Below, one piece after another: positions 1 through 8,129 of a DNA stretch of 64,000 bases; position 1 is the stretch's first letter; each line of letters opens with the position of its first letter. Below the pieces are notes generated by a model. The model ran no database searches and was not told the DNA's origin. It saw only the letters and a list, made by a program, of their open reading frames with translations. The DNA is from Actinomadura hallensis. Lineage in GTDB: Bacteria > Actinomycetota > Actinomycetes > Streptosporangiales > Streptosporangiaceae. The stretch covers positions 2,480,001-2,544,000 of the forward strand of contig NZ_VFPO01000001.1 of NCBI RefSeq assembly GCF_006716765.1, in the 5' to 3' direction. The position numbers were made by a program, and so were the translations under genes.

Positions 1-163
1 ACCTCGCGCATGTTCGGATCCCGTACGCGCCCGACCGTCAACGCTCATCTCGTGCGCGTGCCGATCTGCGGCCTGACGTGCGATTTTTCGTGTGCCTGCC
101 GGTGCGGGCTGTGACGATGAGCACGCACGATGACGAACCGGCCACTACGCGCTGAGGAATCAG
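1..163. other. left-edge non-coding stretch
   Basis: No complete gene is visible before the first clear CDS. On the minus strand an ATG at 11..9 opens toward the left edge and could be the first codons of a gene outside the window, but only three codons are present and its ribosome binding site is weak. The remainder is probably the promoter region of the ATPase gene at 164. Confidence 0.3.
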
Positions 164-598
164 ATGTCCCACCCGATGACCCTCCCGTCCGCCCCCGCGT
201 GTGCGGAACGCTGGCGCCGCGCCTTCCCCGGCGAACCCGACCAGGCCCGCGCCGCCCGCCGCTTCGCCGCCGCGCTGCTCGCCGGCTGCCCCGAGCTGGA
301 CGACGTGCTCCTGACCGTGGACGAACTCGTGGTGAACGCGCTCCGGCACACCAAGTCCGGCCGGCCCGGCGGCGCCTTCACCGTCGAGATCGCCCGCTGG
401 GACGGCGCGGTCGCCGTCGCGGTCACCGACGAGGGCGCTCCGTCCGAACCCGCCGTCGCCGACGCGACCGCCGACGCCGAGTCGGGACGCGGCCTGCGCA
501 CCGTGTCCCTGCTCGCGTCCGGATGGGGCTGGTTCGGCAACGACCGGTCCCGCACCGTGGCCGCGCTCTTCTCCGCGTCCCTGGCAGCGGCGGCATGA
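164..598 (+). CDS. ATP-binding protein, anti-sigma-factor-like (HATPase_c_2)
   Basis: A 144-residue stand-alone GHKL/Bergerat-fold ATPase of the type that in actinomycetes acts as a serine kinase or anti-sigma regulator. The N-box is seen at residues 54-58 (ELVVN), the G1 box at 89-91 (DEG in VTDEGAPS) and the G2 glycines in ESGRGL near 106-111. No sensor, transmembrane or histidine phosphoacceptor domain is present, which argues against a classical sensor kinase. Length is normal for the family. The stop overlaps the next start in an ATGA, so it is coupled to the hypothetical gene at 595. The partner (sigma or anti-anti-sigma factor) is not encoded nearby, so its target is unknown. Confidence 0.85.
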   Translation: MSHPMTLPSAPACAERWRRAFPGEPDQARAARRFAAALLAGCPELDDVLLTVDELVVNALRHTKSGRPGGAFTVEIARWDGAVAVAVTDEGAPSEPAVADATADAESGRGLRTVSLLASGWGWFGNDRSRTVAALFSASLAAAA

Positions 599-1164
599 GC
601 GGCCGCGACCTGCGCGAATGGACCGTCCTCCAGGTGCGGTCCGCGATGACCGCCGCCATGCGCACCGACCCGCGCGCCCTCGACGCGCTCGCCGAGAAGA
701 ACGCGGGCTCCCTCGACCCGTACACCCTGTCCTTCCTGCGGACGGGACGGATGCTGACGCTCGCCACCTCCGCGGCGCTGACCACCGTCCTCACCGCGCA
801 CCGGTACGGCCGCGACCGCCACGACCGTTTCGTCTGCGTGGCCTGCGGCACCGGCCGCTGCCCGACGGTCCGCGCCGTCGCCGACGTCCTGTCCGCCTAC
901 GCACTGCAGGTGCACCCTGTCGACCGCCCGGAGGCCTGGCGCCGCGCCGACGACTACTACGTCCGCACCGCCGGTCACCCCGTCCCGCTGATCATCGACT
1001 CCTTCGACGTCGGCTTCGTCGCCCGCCCTGGACTCCCGCCGCCCCAGACACCGGACAACGTCCTCGTCATCGACCGCAACACCGGTGCCCTGACCCTCTG
1101 GCCCGCCTACGACACCGACACCCTCGCCACCAAGTACCGCACCTACAAACACGGGGGTCTCTGA
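595..1164 (+). CDS. hypothetical protein with a Cys-rich central motif
   Basis: A 189-residue protein read from the ATG that overlaps the stop of the ATPase gene by four bases. That coupling, rather than the much longer upstream reading frame, decides the start. The centre carries C-x2-C-x4-C (FVCVACGTGRCPTVRA, about residues 79-94), which could bind a metal. The C-terminal third is predicted to be compact, with an aromatic-rich end (LIIDSFDVGFVARP, VLVIDRNTGALTLWP). I do not recognise a named family. Linkage to the regulatory ATPase suggests a shared regulatory context, but this is inference. Confidence 0.6.
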   Translation: MSGRDLREWTVLQVRSAMTAAMRTDPRALDALAEKNAGSLDPYTLSFLRTGRMLTLATSAALTTVLTAHRYGRDRHDRFVCVACGTGRCPTVRAVADVLSAYALQVHPVDRPEAWRRADDYYVRTAGHPVPLIIDSFDVGFVARPGLPPPQTPDNVLVIDRNTGALTLWPAYDTDTLATKYRTYKHGGL

Positions 1165-1211
1165 CCGATGGCCGGCCGCATGCGCCGACTCCACCACCGG
1201 GTGCCGGACGG

Positions 1212-1556
1212 ATGCGGCCCCATCCATTCGCGGCCGTGGACGAGGCGCTCGCCGAACTCACGGACCACCACCTGCACGACTCCCGCCCCGAGAATGGGAC
1301 CGCCGAGATGGCGACGCGGCTGGTCCGGTGGCTGGCGGGCGACCCCGAGCCGGCCGGTTCACTGCGCGAGCACGTCGACCGGCACGTGCGCGACGGAGGG
1401 TCTTCGCTGTCAGAAGGGCACTCTGAGATCTCTGCGGGCGGCGGTCTCACCGAGGTTCGTTACTGGTCATGCGGGAAGACCGCCACCCTCTCGGCGCACC
1501 CTTCACGACGTCTACGCCGAAGGATCGACAACACGTTGGACGCGCGGGGCCGATGA
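1212..1556 (+). CDS. small hypothetical protein, possibly C-terminally scrambled
   Basis: A 114-residue reading frame from an ATG 47 bases after the previous gene. The first 65 residues look like real protein, with amphipathic helices and acidic/alanine-rich segments (AAVDEALAELTDHHL, TAEMATRLVRWLAGD). The last 50 residues are Ser/Arg-rich and less gene-like, so the original C-terminus may have been lost by a frameshift near 1395. No family recognised. An overlapping frame starting at 1168 looks worse in composition and was not preferred. Confidence 0.4.
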   Translation: MRPHPFAAVDEALAELTDHHLHDSRPENGTAEMATRLVRWLAGDPEPAGSLREHVDRHVRDGGSSLSEGHSEISAGGGLTEVRYWSCGKTATLSAHPSRRLRRRIDNTLDARGR

Positions 1557-1586
1557 GTTTTCGAAGTGGAGGCGGTCCATAGGGGC

Positions 1587-2456
1587 ATGGCTACACACAC
1601 TCTCCAGACACCCGAGGTCGACCTCGTCTACGACGTCCGTGGCCCGCTGCCGACCGCTGACGGGCGCCCCCCGCTGCTCATGATCGGTCAGCCCATGACG
1701 GCAGAGGGCTTCGGCACGCTTGCGTCCCACTTCTCCGATCGCACCGTGGTCACCTACGACCCGCGCGGCCTGGGCCGCAGCATCCGCAAGGACGGCCGAG
1801 ACGACCACCGCCCACAGACCCAGGCCGCCGATCTGCACGCGCTCATCGAGGCGCTCGACGTGGGCCCGGTGGACGTCTTCGCCAGCAGCGGCGGCGCGGT
1901 GACCGCACTCGCCCTGGTGACGGCCCACCCCCAAGACGTGACCACCCTTGTGGCGCACGAGCCGCCGCTGATGTCGGTGCTCCCCGACGCCGCGGCCGCC
2001 GAGCGCGCCCTGGCCGGCGTCCGGGACGTCTACCAGGCCAAGGGCTGGGGCGCGGGCATGGCCGCCTTCATGGCCATGACCTTGTGGCAGGGTGAGTTCA
2101 CCGACGACTACTTCGCCCAGCCCGCCCCGGACCCGGCCGCGTTCGGCTTCCCGGCCGAGGACGACGGCAGCCGCGACGATCCGCTGCTGTCCGACCGTTC
2201 CCGGGCGGTCACCGATTACCGGCTCGACCTCGATGCGCTGACCTCGGCGCCGACACGGATAGTGATCGCAGTGGGCGAGGAGACGGGGAACACCTTCACC
2301 GGACGCACCGCTGTGGCGACCGCCGACCAGCTAGGCCAGAAGGCCACGGTGTTCCCCAGCCACCACGGCGGTTTCCTGGGTGGCGAGTTCGGCCAAACCG
2401 GCCAACCCGAAGCCTTCGCCCAAAAACTCCACGAGGTCCTCGACGCAGCAGATTGA
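1587..2456 (+). CDS. alpha/beta hydrolase
   Basis: A 289-residue alpha/beta-hydrolase-fold protein, probably a cytoplasmic esterase-like enzyme of unknown substrate. The nucleophile elbow is FASSGGA with Ser at about 101, a variant of G-x-S-x-G in which the first Gly is Ala. The YDPRGLGRS strand-turn precedes it, and the catalytic His is most likely in SHHGGF near the C-terminus. The ATG at 1587 is preferred over a GTG at 1566 because the homologous N-terminus (TPEVDLVYDVRG) follows it closely. It stands alone on the plus strand, and the IS701 relic follows. Confidence 0.85.
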   Translation: MATHTLQTPEVDLVYDVRGPLPTADGRPPLLMIGQPMTAEGFGTLASHFSDRTVVTYDPRGLGRSIRKDGRDDHRPQTQAADLHALIEALDVGPVDVFASSGGAVTALALVTAHPQDVTTLVAHEPPLMSVLPDAAAAERALAGVRDVYQAKGWGAGMAAFMAMTLWQGEFTDDYFAQPAPDPAAFGFPAEDDGSRDDPLLSDRSRAVTDYRLDLDALTSAPTRIVIAVGEETGNTFTGRTAVATADQLGQKATVFPSHHGGFLGGEFGQTGQPEAFAQKLHEVLDAAD

Positions 2457-2591
2457 GCACCGTCCCGTGCCGCCTACCGCATCCCCGACGCCCCACATTG
2501 AGCCGTACAGGCAACGCGCGTCGGGGAATCGCGGGCCCTAATACTCCAGCCGCACTTGGAGATCTCGGTCCGATCGAAGCAGGGGTGTGAG

Positions 2592-2646
2592 ACGGCCACC
2601 GCTGTGATCGTGTGTGTGTTGAGACCAGACGATCGGCGGTGGCCGT
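2592..2646. repeat. 11-bp perfect inverted repeat, possible relic of an IS end
   Basis: ACGGCCACCGC at 2592-2602 is answered by GCGGTGGCCGT at 2636-2646, leaving a 33-base loop rich in TG. It abuts the start of the decayed transposase, so it may be a relic of the element terminus or of a transcription-blocking hairpin ahead of the transposase. The matching right end was not found. Confidence 0.5.
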
Positions 2647-3540
2647 GCCGCCCACTGTGGAAGATGTCGACCCGGGCAGGTGGCCTGGTCCGTTCGCGTA
2701 GGTGGTGGCTCCGTTCTTCGGCCGACGGCAGCCCAGGGTGCGGGCCCGCTGGTAACTGCTGGGCCTGTTGAACGGGCTGGAGCGCGAGAACGGCTGGTCA
2801 CTGGCGGAGTTCGCCGGGGAGGCCACTCCTGACGGGAGGCAGCGGCTGCTCAACCATGCCCGCTGGGACGCCGACCAGGTGGCGGACGCGCTGCGGGTCC
2901 AAGTGTCGAGCGGCTCGGTGACGTGGGCGGGGTTCTGGGCGTGAACTACTTCTTCACGGTCTGCTGCGACTATCTTTCCGTGCTCGGCAGCGCACGGACC
3001 AGGATCCCGCTACCGCAGCCATGAGTGAGGCGTCCTGGCAGCGGCGCTCGTGCGGGAACGGGGCCAAGGGTCGCCGCTGGTACGACTCGGCGTGGATCGA
3101 GAAGGGCGAACACGAGGGTGCTGGCCCGCCGGTCGATCAGCTACCCCACTGACCTTGCCTTTTACCGATGCCGGGCAAACCGGCCGGTCGGCCTTCCTGC
3201 GCTGGCGCGGGTGGCCGGACCCCGCTGGAGCGCCGAGAAGTGCTTCCAGGCCACCAAGAGCGAGGTCGGCTTCGATCACTACCCGGTCCGCAAGTGCATC
3301 GCCTGGTACCGGCACTTGACCATGGTCGCCGATGCCCACCTGGCCTTCCCAGCCGCCGACCCGCCCGTTTCCACCAGCGATGACGGCGAAGGCGAGGCTG
3401 ACGACCTCGCCACAGGGGACCCGACCAAACCGGACAGTTGGTGGCGGGGCAGTGGTGGGATTGGCGGCGCGCCTGCTGCGTTCGTTTGTGCTGGACGCTT
3501 GATCAGTACAGTGACCAGGGATGATGTCGCTTCGTTGTGA
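2645..3540 (+). pseudogene. decayed IS701-family transposase
   Basis: Fragments of an IS701-type DDE transposase are spread over three frames. The N-terminal part reads VPPTVEDVDPGRW, then hits TAG at 2699 and TAA at 2753, then continues as LNGLERENGWSLAEFAGEA and RQRLLNHARWDADQVADALR up to about 2880. The central catalytic region is missing. The C-terminal part resumes at 3021 (GAKGRRWYDSAWIEKGEHE), changes frame near 3115, and goes on as YPTDLAFYRCRANRP, then FQATKSEVGFDHYPVR and WYRHLTMVADAHLAF, typical of the family's last third. With two stops, a large deletion and a frameshift it cannot be active. It marks past IS insertion between the hydrolase and YrhK genes. Confidence 0.85.
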
Positions 3541-3549
3541 TGGTGTTCG

Positions 3550-3783
3550 GTGCAGCGTTCACGTGTGAGGAGCTTCCTGGAGGAGTTCCCGTGGATCCAT
3601 CTCGGTATCGGGATCTTCGGAAACCTCACTTTCGTCGTGGGCAGCGTGCTGTTCCTGTACGCGAATCTTGAGCCGACCGGGGTCTGGCTGTTCATCATCG
3701 GCTCGTCCGGCATGCTGGTCGGCAGCTTCGGTGAGTTGCTCGTCCGAATAGAGCGCCGGGTTCGCGGTAGGGCGGCGCAATGA
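3550..3783 (+). CDS. YrhK-like small membrane protein
   Basis: A 77-residue protein starting at GTG. The body matches the YrhK domain: an EEFPWIHLGIGIFGN lead followed by two hydrophobic helices (FVVGSVLFLYAN and GVWLFIIGSSGMLVGS) and a basic tail (ELLVRIERRVRG). YrhK proteins are small two-helix membrane proteins of unknown function. The region upstream is IS701 debris, so any promoter must be recent or borrowed. Confidence 0.7.
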   Translation: MQRSRVRSFLEEFPWIHLGIGIFGNLTFVVGSVLFLYANLEPTGVWLFIIGSSGMLVGSFGELLVRIERRVRGRAAQ

Positions 3784-3960
3784 CCTATGTCGCTCGGCGC
3801 GCTGGTGAGAGCGTTGCTGCGGTTAGTGGACCCGCCTGGGGCGTTCGAGTGGACGGCTGGGGCGTCTGATTCGTGAGGCAGTCGATGCCGGCCAGGTGCG
3901 GTGCCATGTCCTGATGGCAATTGAGACGATGCTCTGACCGGCGTGACACCGCGGAGTGGG

Positions 3961-4824
3961 TCAGGCCGGCTTGATCGCCACTCCGCCGAAGGCTCCGGCT
4001 TGGGACGCCTTCAGGGCGGCGTCGTCGGGATTGCCGTCGGGGCGCCATTCCGTGACCGGGACGACGCCGGGCTCGACCAGGTCCCAGCCGGCGAAGAACT
4101 CCGTGATCCGGTCGCGGGATCGCGGGGTCAGGCCCACGCCGGCGCCGGTGTAGGCGCGGACCACGGCCCTGGACTCCTCCGAGTCGTCCACCAGGTCGGT
4201 CGTGGCGTGGGAGAAGATCATCACGCTGCCGGGCGGCATGGCGGCCTTGTAGTGCTCCAGGATGGCGCCCGGGTCGTCGGCGTCGGGGATGAAGTGCAGC
4301 AGCGCGACGGTGAGCAGGGCCACCGGCTGCTTGAAGTCGATGAGCGCGGACGTCTCGGGCGCGGACAGAATCCGCTCGTGGTCGCGGAAATCGGCGTCGA
4401 GGTAGGCGGTTCGGCCTTCAGGGGTGCCCGCGAGCAGCGCACGCGCGTGCGTCAGGACGATGGGGTCGTTGTCGACGTAGACGACGCGGGAGTCCGAAGC
4501 GACCGACTGGGCGACTTCGTGGGTGTTCTCGGCCGTGGGGATGCCCGTGCCGATGTCGACGTACTGGCGGATGCCCATCCCGGCCGCGAAGCGCACGGCG
4601 CGGCCGAGGAATCGCCTGTTGGCGCGGGCGCCGACGGCCACGTCCGGGAAAATCTGCAGCACCTTCTCGGCGGCTTCCCGGTCGGCGGCGAAGTTGTCCT
4701 TACCGCCGAGGTAGTAGTCGTACATGCGCGCCGAATGCGGCACGTCGGTCCGCAGGTCGACGGACGGTGCGTGGTCGCCCGGCCACTCTGAGCCAGAAAC
4801 CTTTTCCGCCACAGGAACTCCCAT
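3961..4824 (-). CDS. SAM-dependent methyltransferase, PF04672 (DUF574) family
   Basis: A 287-residue protein of the actinobacteria-specific S-adenosylmethionine methyltransferase family. Characteristic stretches include HSARMYDYYLGGKDNF near residue 32, the SAM-binding loop QYVDIGTGIPTAEN near 87-100, the acidic strand VVYVDNDPIVLTHARALL, and VALLTVALLHFIPD. Family members often occur in multiple copies in streptomycetes and relatives, and substrates are mostly unknown. It is cytoplasmic and monocistronic here. The ATG at 4824 gives the normal family N-terminus. Confidence 0.9.
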   Translation of the reverse strand: MGVPVAEKVSGSEWPGDHAPSVDLRTDVPHSARMYDYYLGGKDNFAADREAAEKVLQIFPDVAVGARANRRFLGRAVRFAAGMGIRQYVDIGTGIPTAENTHEVAQSVASDSRVVYVDNDPIVLTHARALLAGTPEGRTAYLDADFRDHERILSAPETSALIDFKQPVALLTVALLHFIPDADDPGAILEHYKAAMPPGSVMIFSHATTDLVDDSEESRAVVRAYTGAGVGLTPRSRDRITEFFAGWDLVEPGVVPVTEWRPDGNPDDAALKASQAGAFGGVAIKPA

Positions 4825-4931
4825 TCGATCTGCGTTACCAGACGCCTCTCGCTTCCCCGAATGCTAACCCCAATCGCCGGAACTTGCCGCCCACAATCGG
4901 GTTCCCGTAGGAGTCAAGCGTTCACCTGCGC

Positions 4932-5465
4932 CTAGTCGATCCTGGACGGGGTCGGCTGTGGCGATACCTGGTCTGTGACCTCGGTGGATTCGGCTCGGCG
5001 GGTGGCGAGCCACTTCTCGGTGAAGGTGACGGTGTCGTCGATGAACTGTTCGAGGCCTGCGCGGTCGAAGTCGGCCTCGTCGACGAGGTCCATCAGGATG
5101 AGCACCTGTGCCTGGAGGACGGGCAACACCTCGTCGGGGCCGCCGTCCTTCGGTGGGGGAGCGCTGAGTGCGCGGCGGATCAGGTCCTCGGCGACGAGCG
5201 GGTGCACCAGGTTTGCGTCCTTGCCGAGCCGGGAGCGCAGGTCGGCGACGAAGCGGACGATCTGGCCGACCGTGTAGGTCGGGGAGAACTTTCGGTAGAC
5301 CGCGACGTTGAACGCTCCGAACAGCAGCGACATGTATCCTGCCGCGGTCTCGTCGTCCTTCTGCATCTGATCCTGGAGGGGCAGCCACGCCTCCGGTCCC
5401 TCCAGCAGAAACGACCGCAGCGCGAGGATGTTCTCCTCGCGGATCCGAACAGTTGAGAAGTCCAC
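4932..5465 (-). CDS. hypothetical helical protein, paralogue of its neighbour
   Basis: A 177-residue protein starting at GTG 5465, which shares one base with the TAG of the upstream gene. It is predicted mostly helical and soluble, without a signal peptide. It shares a pattern with the 149-residue neighbour: a Tyr then LL, F-x2-AV-x-R-x-F, FVA-x-(I/L)-R-x-R, P-x-VAE-x-(L/M)-I-x2-AL, a Gln, LV-(D/G)-EA, and a terminal (F/L)-x-x-F segment, so the two probably share a fold. The C-terminus ends in a Pro/Thr/Ser tail. I do not recognise the family. It is the last gene of the three-gene unit beginning at 7706, so it is likely co-expressed with the repeat-rich membrane protein. Confidence 0.65.
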   Translation of the reverse strand: MDFSTVRIREENILALRSFLLEGPEAWLPLQDQMQKDDETAAGYMSLLFGAFNVAVYRKFSPTYTVGQIVRFVADLRSRLGKDANLVHPLVAEDLIRRALSAPPPKDGGPDEVLPVLQAQVLILMDLVDEADFDRAGLEQFIDDTVTFTEKWLATRRAESTEVTDQVSPQPTPSRID

Positions 5466-5914
5466 TACTCGAGCAACTCGTCTGCGTCGGCTCGGATTTT
5501 GTTCATGAAGGCATTGAGTTCGGACTCGTTCAGCCTGGCCTCGCCCACCAAGGCGGCGAGAAGAATCAGTTGATGCTGGACGACGGTGTCGGCGTCAAGA
5601 TCGGCTATCGATGCCCCCTTGTCGAGTGCATGCAGGATCATCCGCTCTGCGACATCGGGCTTGAGGATGTCCGGCGCTTCGTCCGATCGTTCTCTGATCG
5701 ATGCCACGAAGTTGATTACTTCGGTGTTGTCGGCTGTCTTGCCGTCGACGATGAAACGTCGTTCAACAGCTTCGAAGAAACCCGAGGCCAACAAAGCTGA
5801 GTAGCCGACATTTGCCTCCGTCCGGTCAAGTTGGTGTAGAAGCCTGCGGTGCTCATCACGGTGACCTGCGAGCAGAGCCCGAAGAGTTGCCACCTGGTCG
5901 TCAGTTACTGGCAC
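5465..5914 (-). CDS. hypothetical helical protein, paralogue of its neighbour
   Basis: A 149-residue predicted helical protein with no signal peptide. Its start lies inside the end of the upstream repeat-protein gene (14-base overlap), and its stop overlaps the next start by one base, so the three genes are translationally linked. Landmark segments are YSALLASGFFEAVERRF, EVINFVASIRERSDE, KPDVAERMILHAL and LAALVGEARLNESEL, each with a counterpart in the 177-residue paralogue. No catalytic motif is evident. A structural or adaptor role for a pair built from one ancestral domain is possible but unproven. Confidence 0.65.
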   Translation of the reverse strand: MPVTDDQVATLRALLAGHRDEHRRLLHQLDRTEANVGYSALLASGFFEAVERRFIVDGKTADNTEVINFVASIRERSDEAPDILKPDVAERMILHALDKGASIADLDADTVVQHQLILLAALVGEARLNESELNAFMNKIRADADELLE

Positions 5915-7706
5915 GATCTCTTCCTCTTATCTCTCTTGCTATTCCGGCGGATAGCCGTCCGACCTGTGTGAGCAGGATCGCTGCCCCGAGGATCCCGTAG
6001 GCCGCGGTTCCAGCCTTTACCGGAGGCTGGGAGGCCGGCTCGATGTAAGGTCCGGCGTCGCGGGCCGTACATGGTTCGCCTGTGGGAGGGGGCTTGAAGT
6101 CAAGCATATCGGACGCTGCGTTAACTGCCTTGTCCGTCGCCTTGATGATGTCGCCAGACTCTTGTATTGCCTCCTTCAAGAGCTCTCGTCTACGGGATCG
6201 CTTTTCAGGGTTTAAGGGATTACGATCAACAGGGTCGTCATCGGGGTGGCGGGGTTCTCCTCGGTTTGGGTCGTCGGTTTCGGTGTGGCGGCGTTCTGGG
6301 ATCGGTTTGCCGTCACTGTCGACCAAGATTGTAACGCGCCCGGCGAATCGGCTGGGCTCCTCCACTTCCGTTGTGTTCTCGTCTTGTGGGGTCAGCTCTT
6401 TGCCGGGCTCTTCCTCCTCGCGGGTCGGGTCGGAGCGACGGTCGGACGGGTCTAAGTGCTGGCCAGTTTCCCCACTTTCCGACTCAGTGGTCGTTTTGTC
6501 GCGCTCGATGCCCTGGTCTCCGTATGGTGACGACTTCTGCTCGTCCTGAGTCACTCCCTCGGGGGAGGTGTGGGCATCGTCAGTGTTTCTCTGGCTGTCG
6601 GGTTCGTCGGTGGGACTGCCGGCGTCGGAATCAGGGGCGGAAGTCTCCGGCTTTTGGCCGGTTGGTTCGATTTCGGGATCGGATTGTGCTTTGGCGGGGT
6701 CTGGGTGGTTGTCGAGGGCGGAGTTGCGCGAGGCGTCGGTCGTGTCCGGTGGTGTCGTGCCTGCCTGGGGAGAGGGCTGGTCACTGGTGTCGGTGGGCGG
6801 CTCCTGGCTGCCCTTGTCGGGGGCGACCTGTGGCTTGTCTTCGGTCTCGGGTCCCTGGGGTTGAGCGTCGCTGCCCTCGGTCGGCTCGAGTTGGCCGTTT
6901 CGCGGGTCGGGGTGCTCGGTGGCGTGGGCCTGTTGGGCTTCGCGGGCGCGGGCGATGCTTTCCAGGCGGGAGGGCTGCCCCGGCGTTCCAGGGTTGTCGG
7001 GTGGGGGACCGTTCGTCTGGTCACGGAGGCCGGGTCGGTCGGTCTCGCCGCCTTCGGTGATGTGCTCGTGGTTCTCGGTGGCTCGGTTGCTGTCGGGAGG
7101 CTGTGAGTTGGGGTTGTCGCGGTCGGCGGGCGGCTCTGGCGGTTCCGCTTCGTTGTCGGTGGCGGTCTGTGGCTTGTCGTTGGTCTCGGGTGTTTGGGAT
7201 GCGGGTTGAGCGTCGCGTGCCTGGGGCGACTCGGGTTGGCTGTTTCGCGGGTCGGGGTGCTCGGTGGCGTGGGCTTGTTGGGCTTCGCGGGCGCGGGCGA
7301 TGCTTTCCAGGCGGGAAGGTTGCCCTGGTGATCCGGGGTTGTCGGGTGGGGGTCCGTTCGCCTTGTCGCCCGGGGCGGGGTGGTCGGTTTCGCGGACTTC
7401 GCCCTTGTTGCTCCGGTTCTCGGTGCCTTGATCCTTGTCGGCAGGCCCGCTGTTCGGGGAGGTCTCGGGCTTTTCGCCGGAGGTTTGGGTTGGTGAGGGG
7501 CCTGGCCTGTCGTCGCGGGGTGAGCCGTCGGTGCCCTGGGCTTCGGCTTGTTGGGCTTCGCGGGCGCGGGCGCGGCTTTCGAGGCGGGACGGTTGTCCTG
7601 GGGAGCCGGGGTTGTCAGGCGGTGGTGCGGACGGGCGGTCTTGGGAGGACGGCTTGTCGGTGGTCTCCGTGCGGGTGTCGGTCCCGGTTCCGTTCTCCAC
7701 GCCCAC
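5901..7706 (-). CDS. repeat-rich disordered protein with C-terminal membrane anchor
   Basis: A 601-residue protein dominated by Pro, Asp, Glu, Thr, Ser, Gln and Asn, predicted disordered. A module with the core PPPDNPGSPGQPSRLES followed by (I/R)ARAREAQQA occurs three times, at about residues 28-54, 119-146 and 234-260. Copies two and three are followed by the same HATEHPDPRN and lie 115 residues apart. The final 40 residues contain one hydrophobic helix (AAYGILGAAILLTQVG) and a basic tail (REIRGRDRAS), consistent with a tail anchor. There is no N-terminal signal, so most of the protein probably faces the cytoplasm. The GTG at 7706 has a GAAAGGG-type site upstream; a second GTG lies at 7700. 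It heads the unit with the two paralogous helical proteins. The family is not recognised. Confidence 0.65.
   Translation of the reverse strand: MGVENGTGTDTRTETTDKPSSQDRPSAPPPDNPGSPGQPSRLESRARAREAQQAEAQGTDGSPRDDRPGPSPTQTSGEKPETSPNSGPADKDQGTENRSNKGEVRETDHPAPGDKANGPPPDNPGSPGQPSRLESIARAREAQQAHATEHPDPRNSQPESPQARDAQPASQTPETNDKPQTATDNEAEPPEPPADRDNPNSQPPDSNRATENHEHITEGGETDRPGLRDQTNGPPPDNPGTPGQPSRLESIARAREAQQAHATEHPDPRNGQLEPTEGSDAQPQGPETEDKPQVAPDKGSQEPPTDTSDQPSPQAGTTPPDTTDASRNSALDNHPDPAKAQSDPEIEPTGQKPETSAPDSDAGSPTDEPDSQRNTDDAHTSPEGVTQDEQKSSPYGDQGIERDKTTTESESGETGQHLDPSDRRSDPTREEEEPGKELTPQDENTTEVEEPSRFAGRVTILVDSDGKPIPERRHTETDDPNRGEPRHPDDDPVDRNPLNPEKRSRRRELLKEAIQESGDIIKATDKAVNAASDMLDFKPPPTGEPCTARDAGPYIEPASQPPVKAGTAAYGILGAAILLTQVGRLSAGIAREIRGRDRASN
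6896..7327. repeat. 345-bp-period direct repeat inside the disordered protein gene
   Basis: The segment starting near 6896 and the one starting near 7241 are almost identical for about 80 bases (both contain CGCGGGTCGGGGTGCTCGGT) and lie exactly 345 bases, or 115 codons, apart. A more diverged third copy of the core lies near 7546. The repeat is in frame, which indicates internal duplication with conservation of the encoded module. Confidence 0.85.
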
Positions 7707-8097
7707 GCTCGCGCCCTTTCACTGGGGGAGATTGAACCCGTCCATCAGGGCATAGGACGGTCCACTGGGTGCGTCCCTTGACGCGCGGGGCTGACGCCGG
7801 GTCACACCGGCCACTATGTAATCGCGCATGTGCGACGTTTGCACGTGCGGACAATGCAGACCGAGAGCAACGTCTGCATCTCATTGCGCGTGATCGCTAC
7901 TGTGCCTCTTGATCGTCTGCCAGTGGGCCGGGATGCGGGACGTTCTGCGGCTACGTGAAGGCACTTTCAACGAATGCGTTCATGTCCCGTTTGTCCAGGT
8001 TCAACGGTTGGACGCCGCGATCGTCCTTGCGGTCGAAGGTTGGCAACAGTCGTTCCGACTCGGTGACCGTTTCGCACGCTGCACCGCGTGGGTGTCA
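7707..8097. promoter_or_regulatory. 391-base non-coding region with inverted and direct repeats
   Basis: No convincing gene lies between the repeat-protein start and the oxidase terminator. A perfect inverted repeat ATGCAGAC (7854-7861) / GTCTGCAT (7872-7879) with a 10-base spacer is visible. A near-perfect one, CGCATGTGC / GCACGTGCG, lies at about 7824-7849. The two also share a direct motif, CGACGTTTGCA and CAACGTCTGCA. These look like regulator sites upstream of the minus-strand unit beginning at 7706. No clear -10/-35 pair could be assigned. Confidence 0.4.
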
Positions 8098-8124
8098 GGC
8101 GGCCCCCAGGGGCCCGGGGCCGCC
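8098..8124 (-). terminator. hairpin terminator of the multicopper oxidase gene
   Basis: GGCGGCCCC (8098-8106) pairs perfectly with GGGGCCGCC (8116-8124) around a 9-base loop, five bases beyond the oxidase stop codon. There is no clear U-tract, as is common for actinobacterial hairpin terminators. Confidence 0.65.
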
Positions 8125-8129
8125 ACAAC

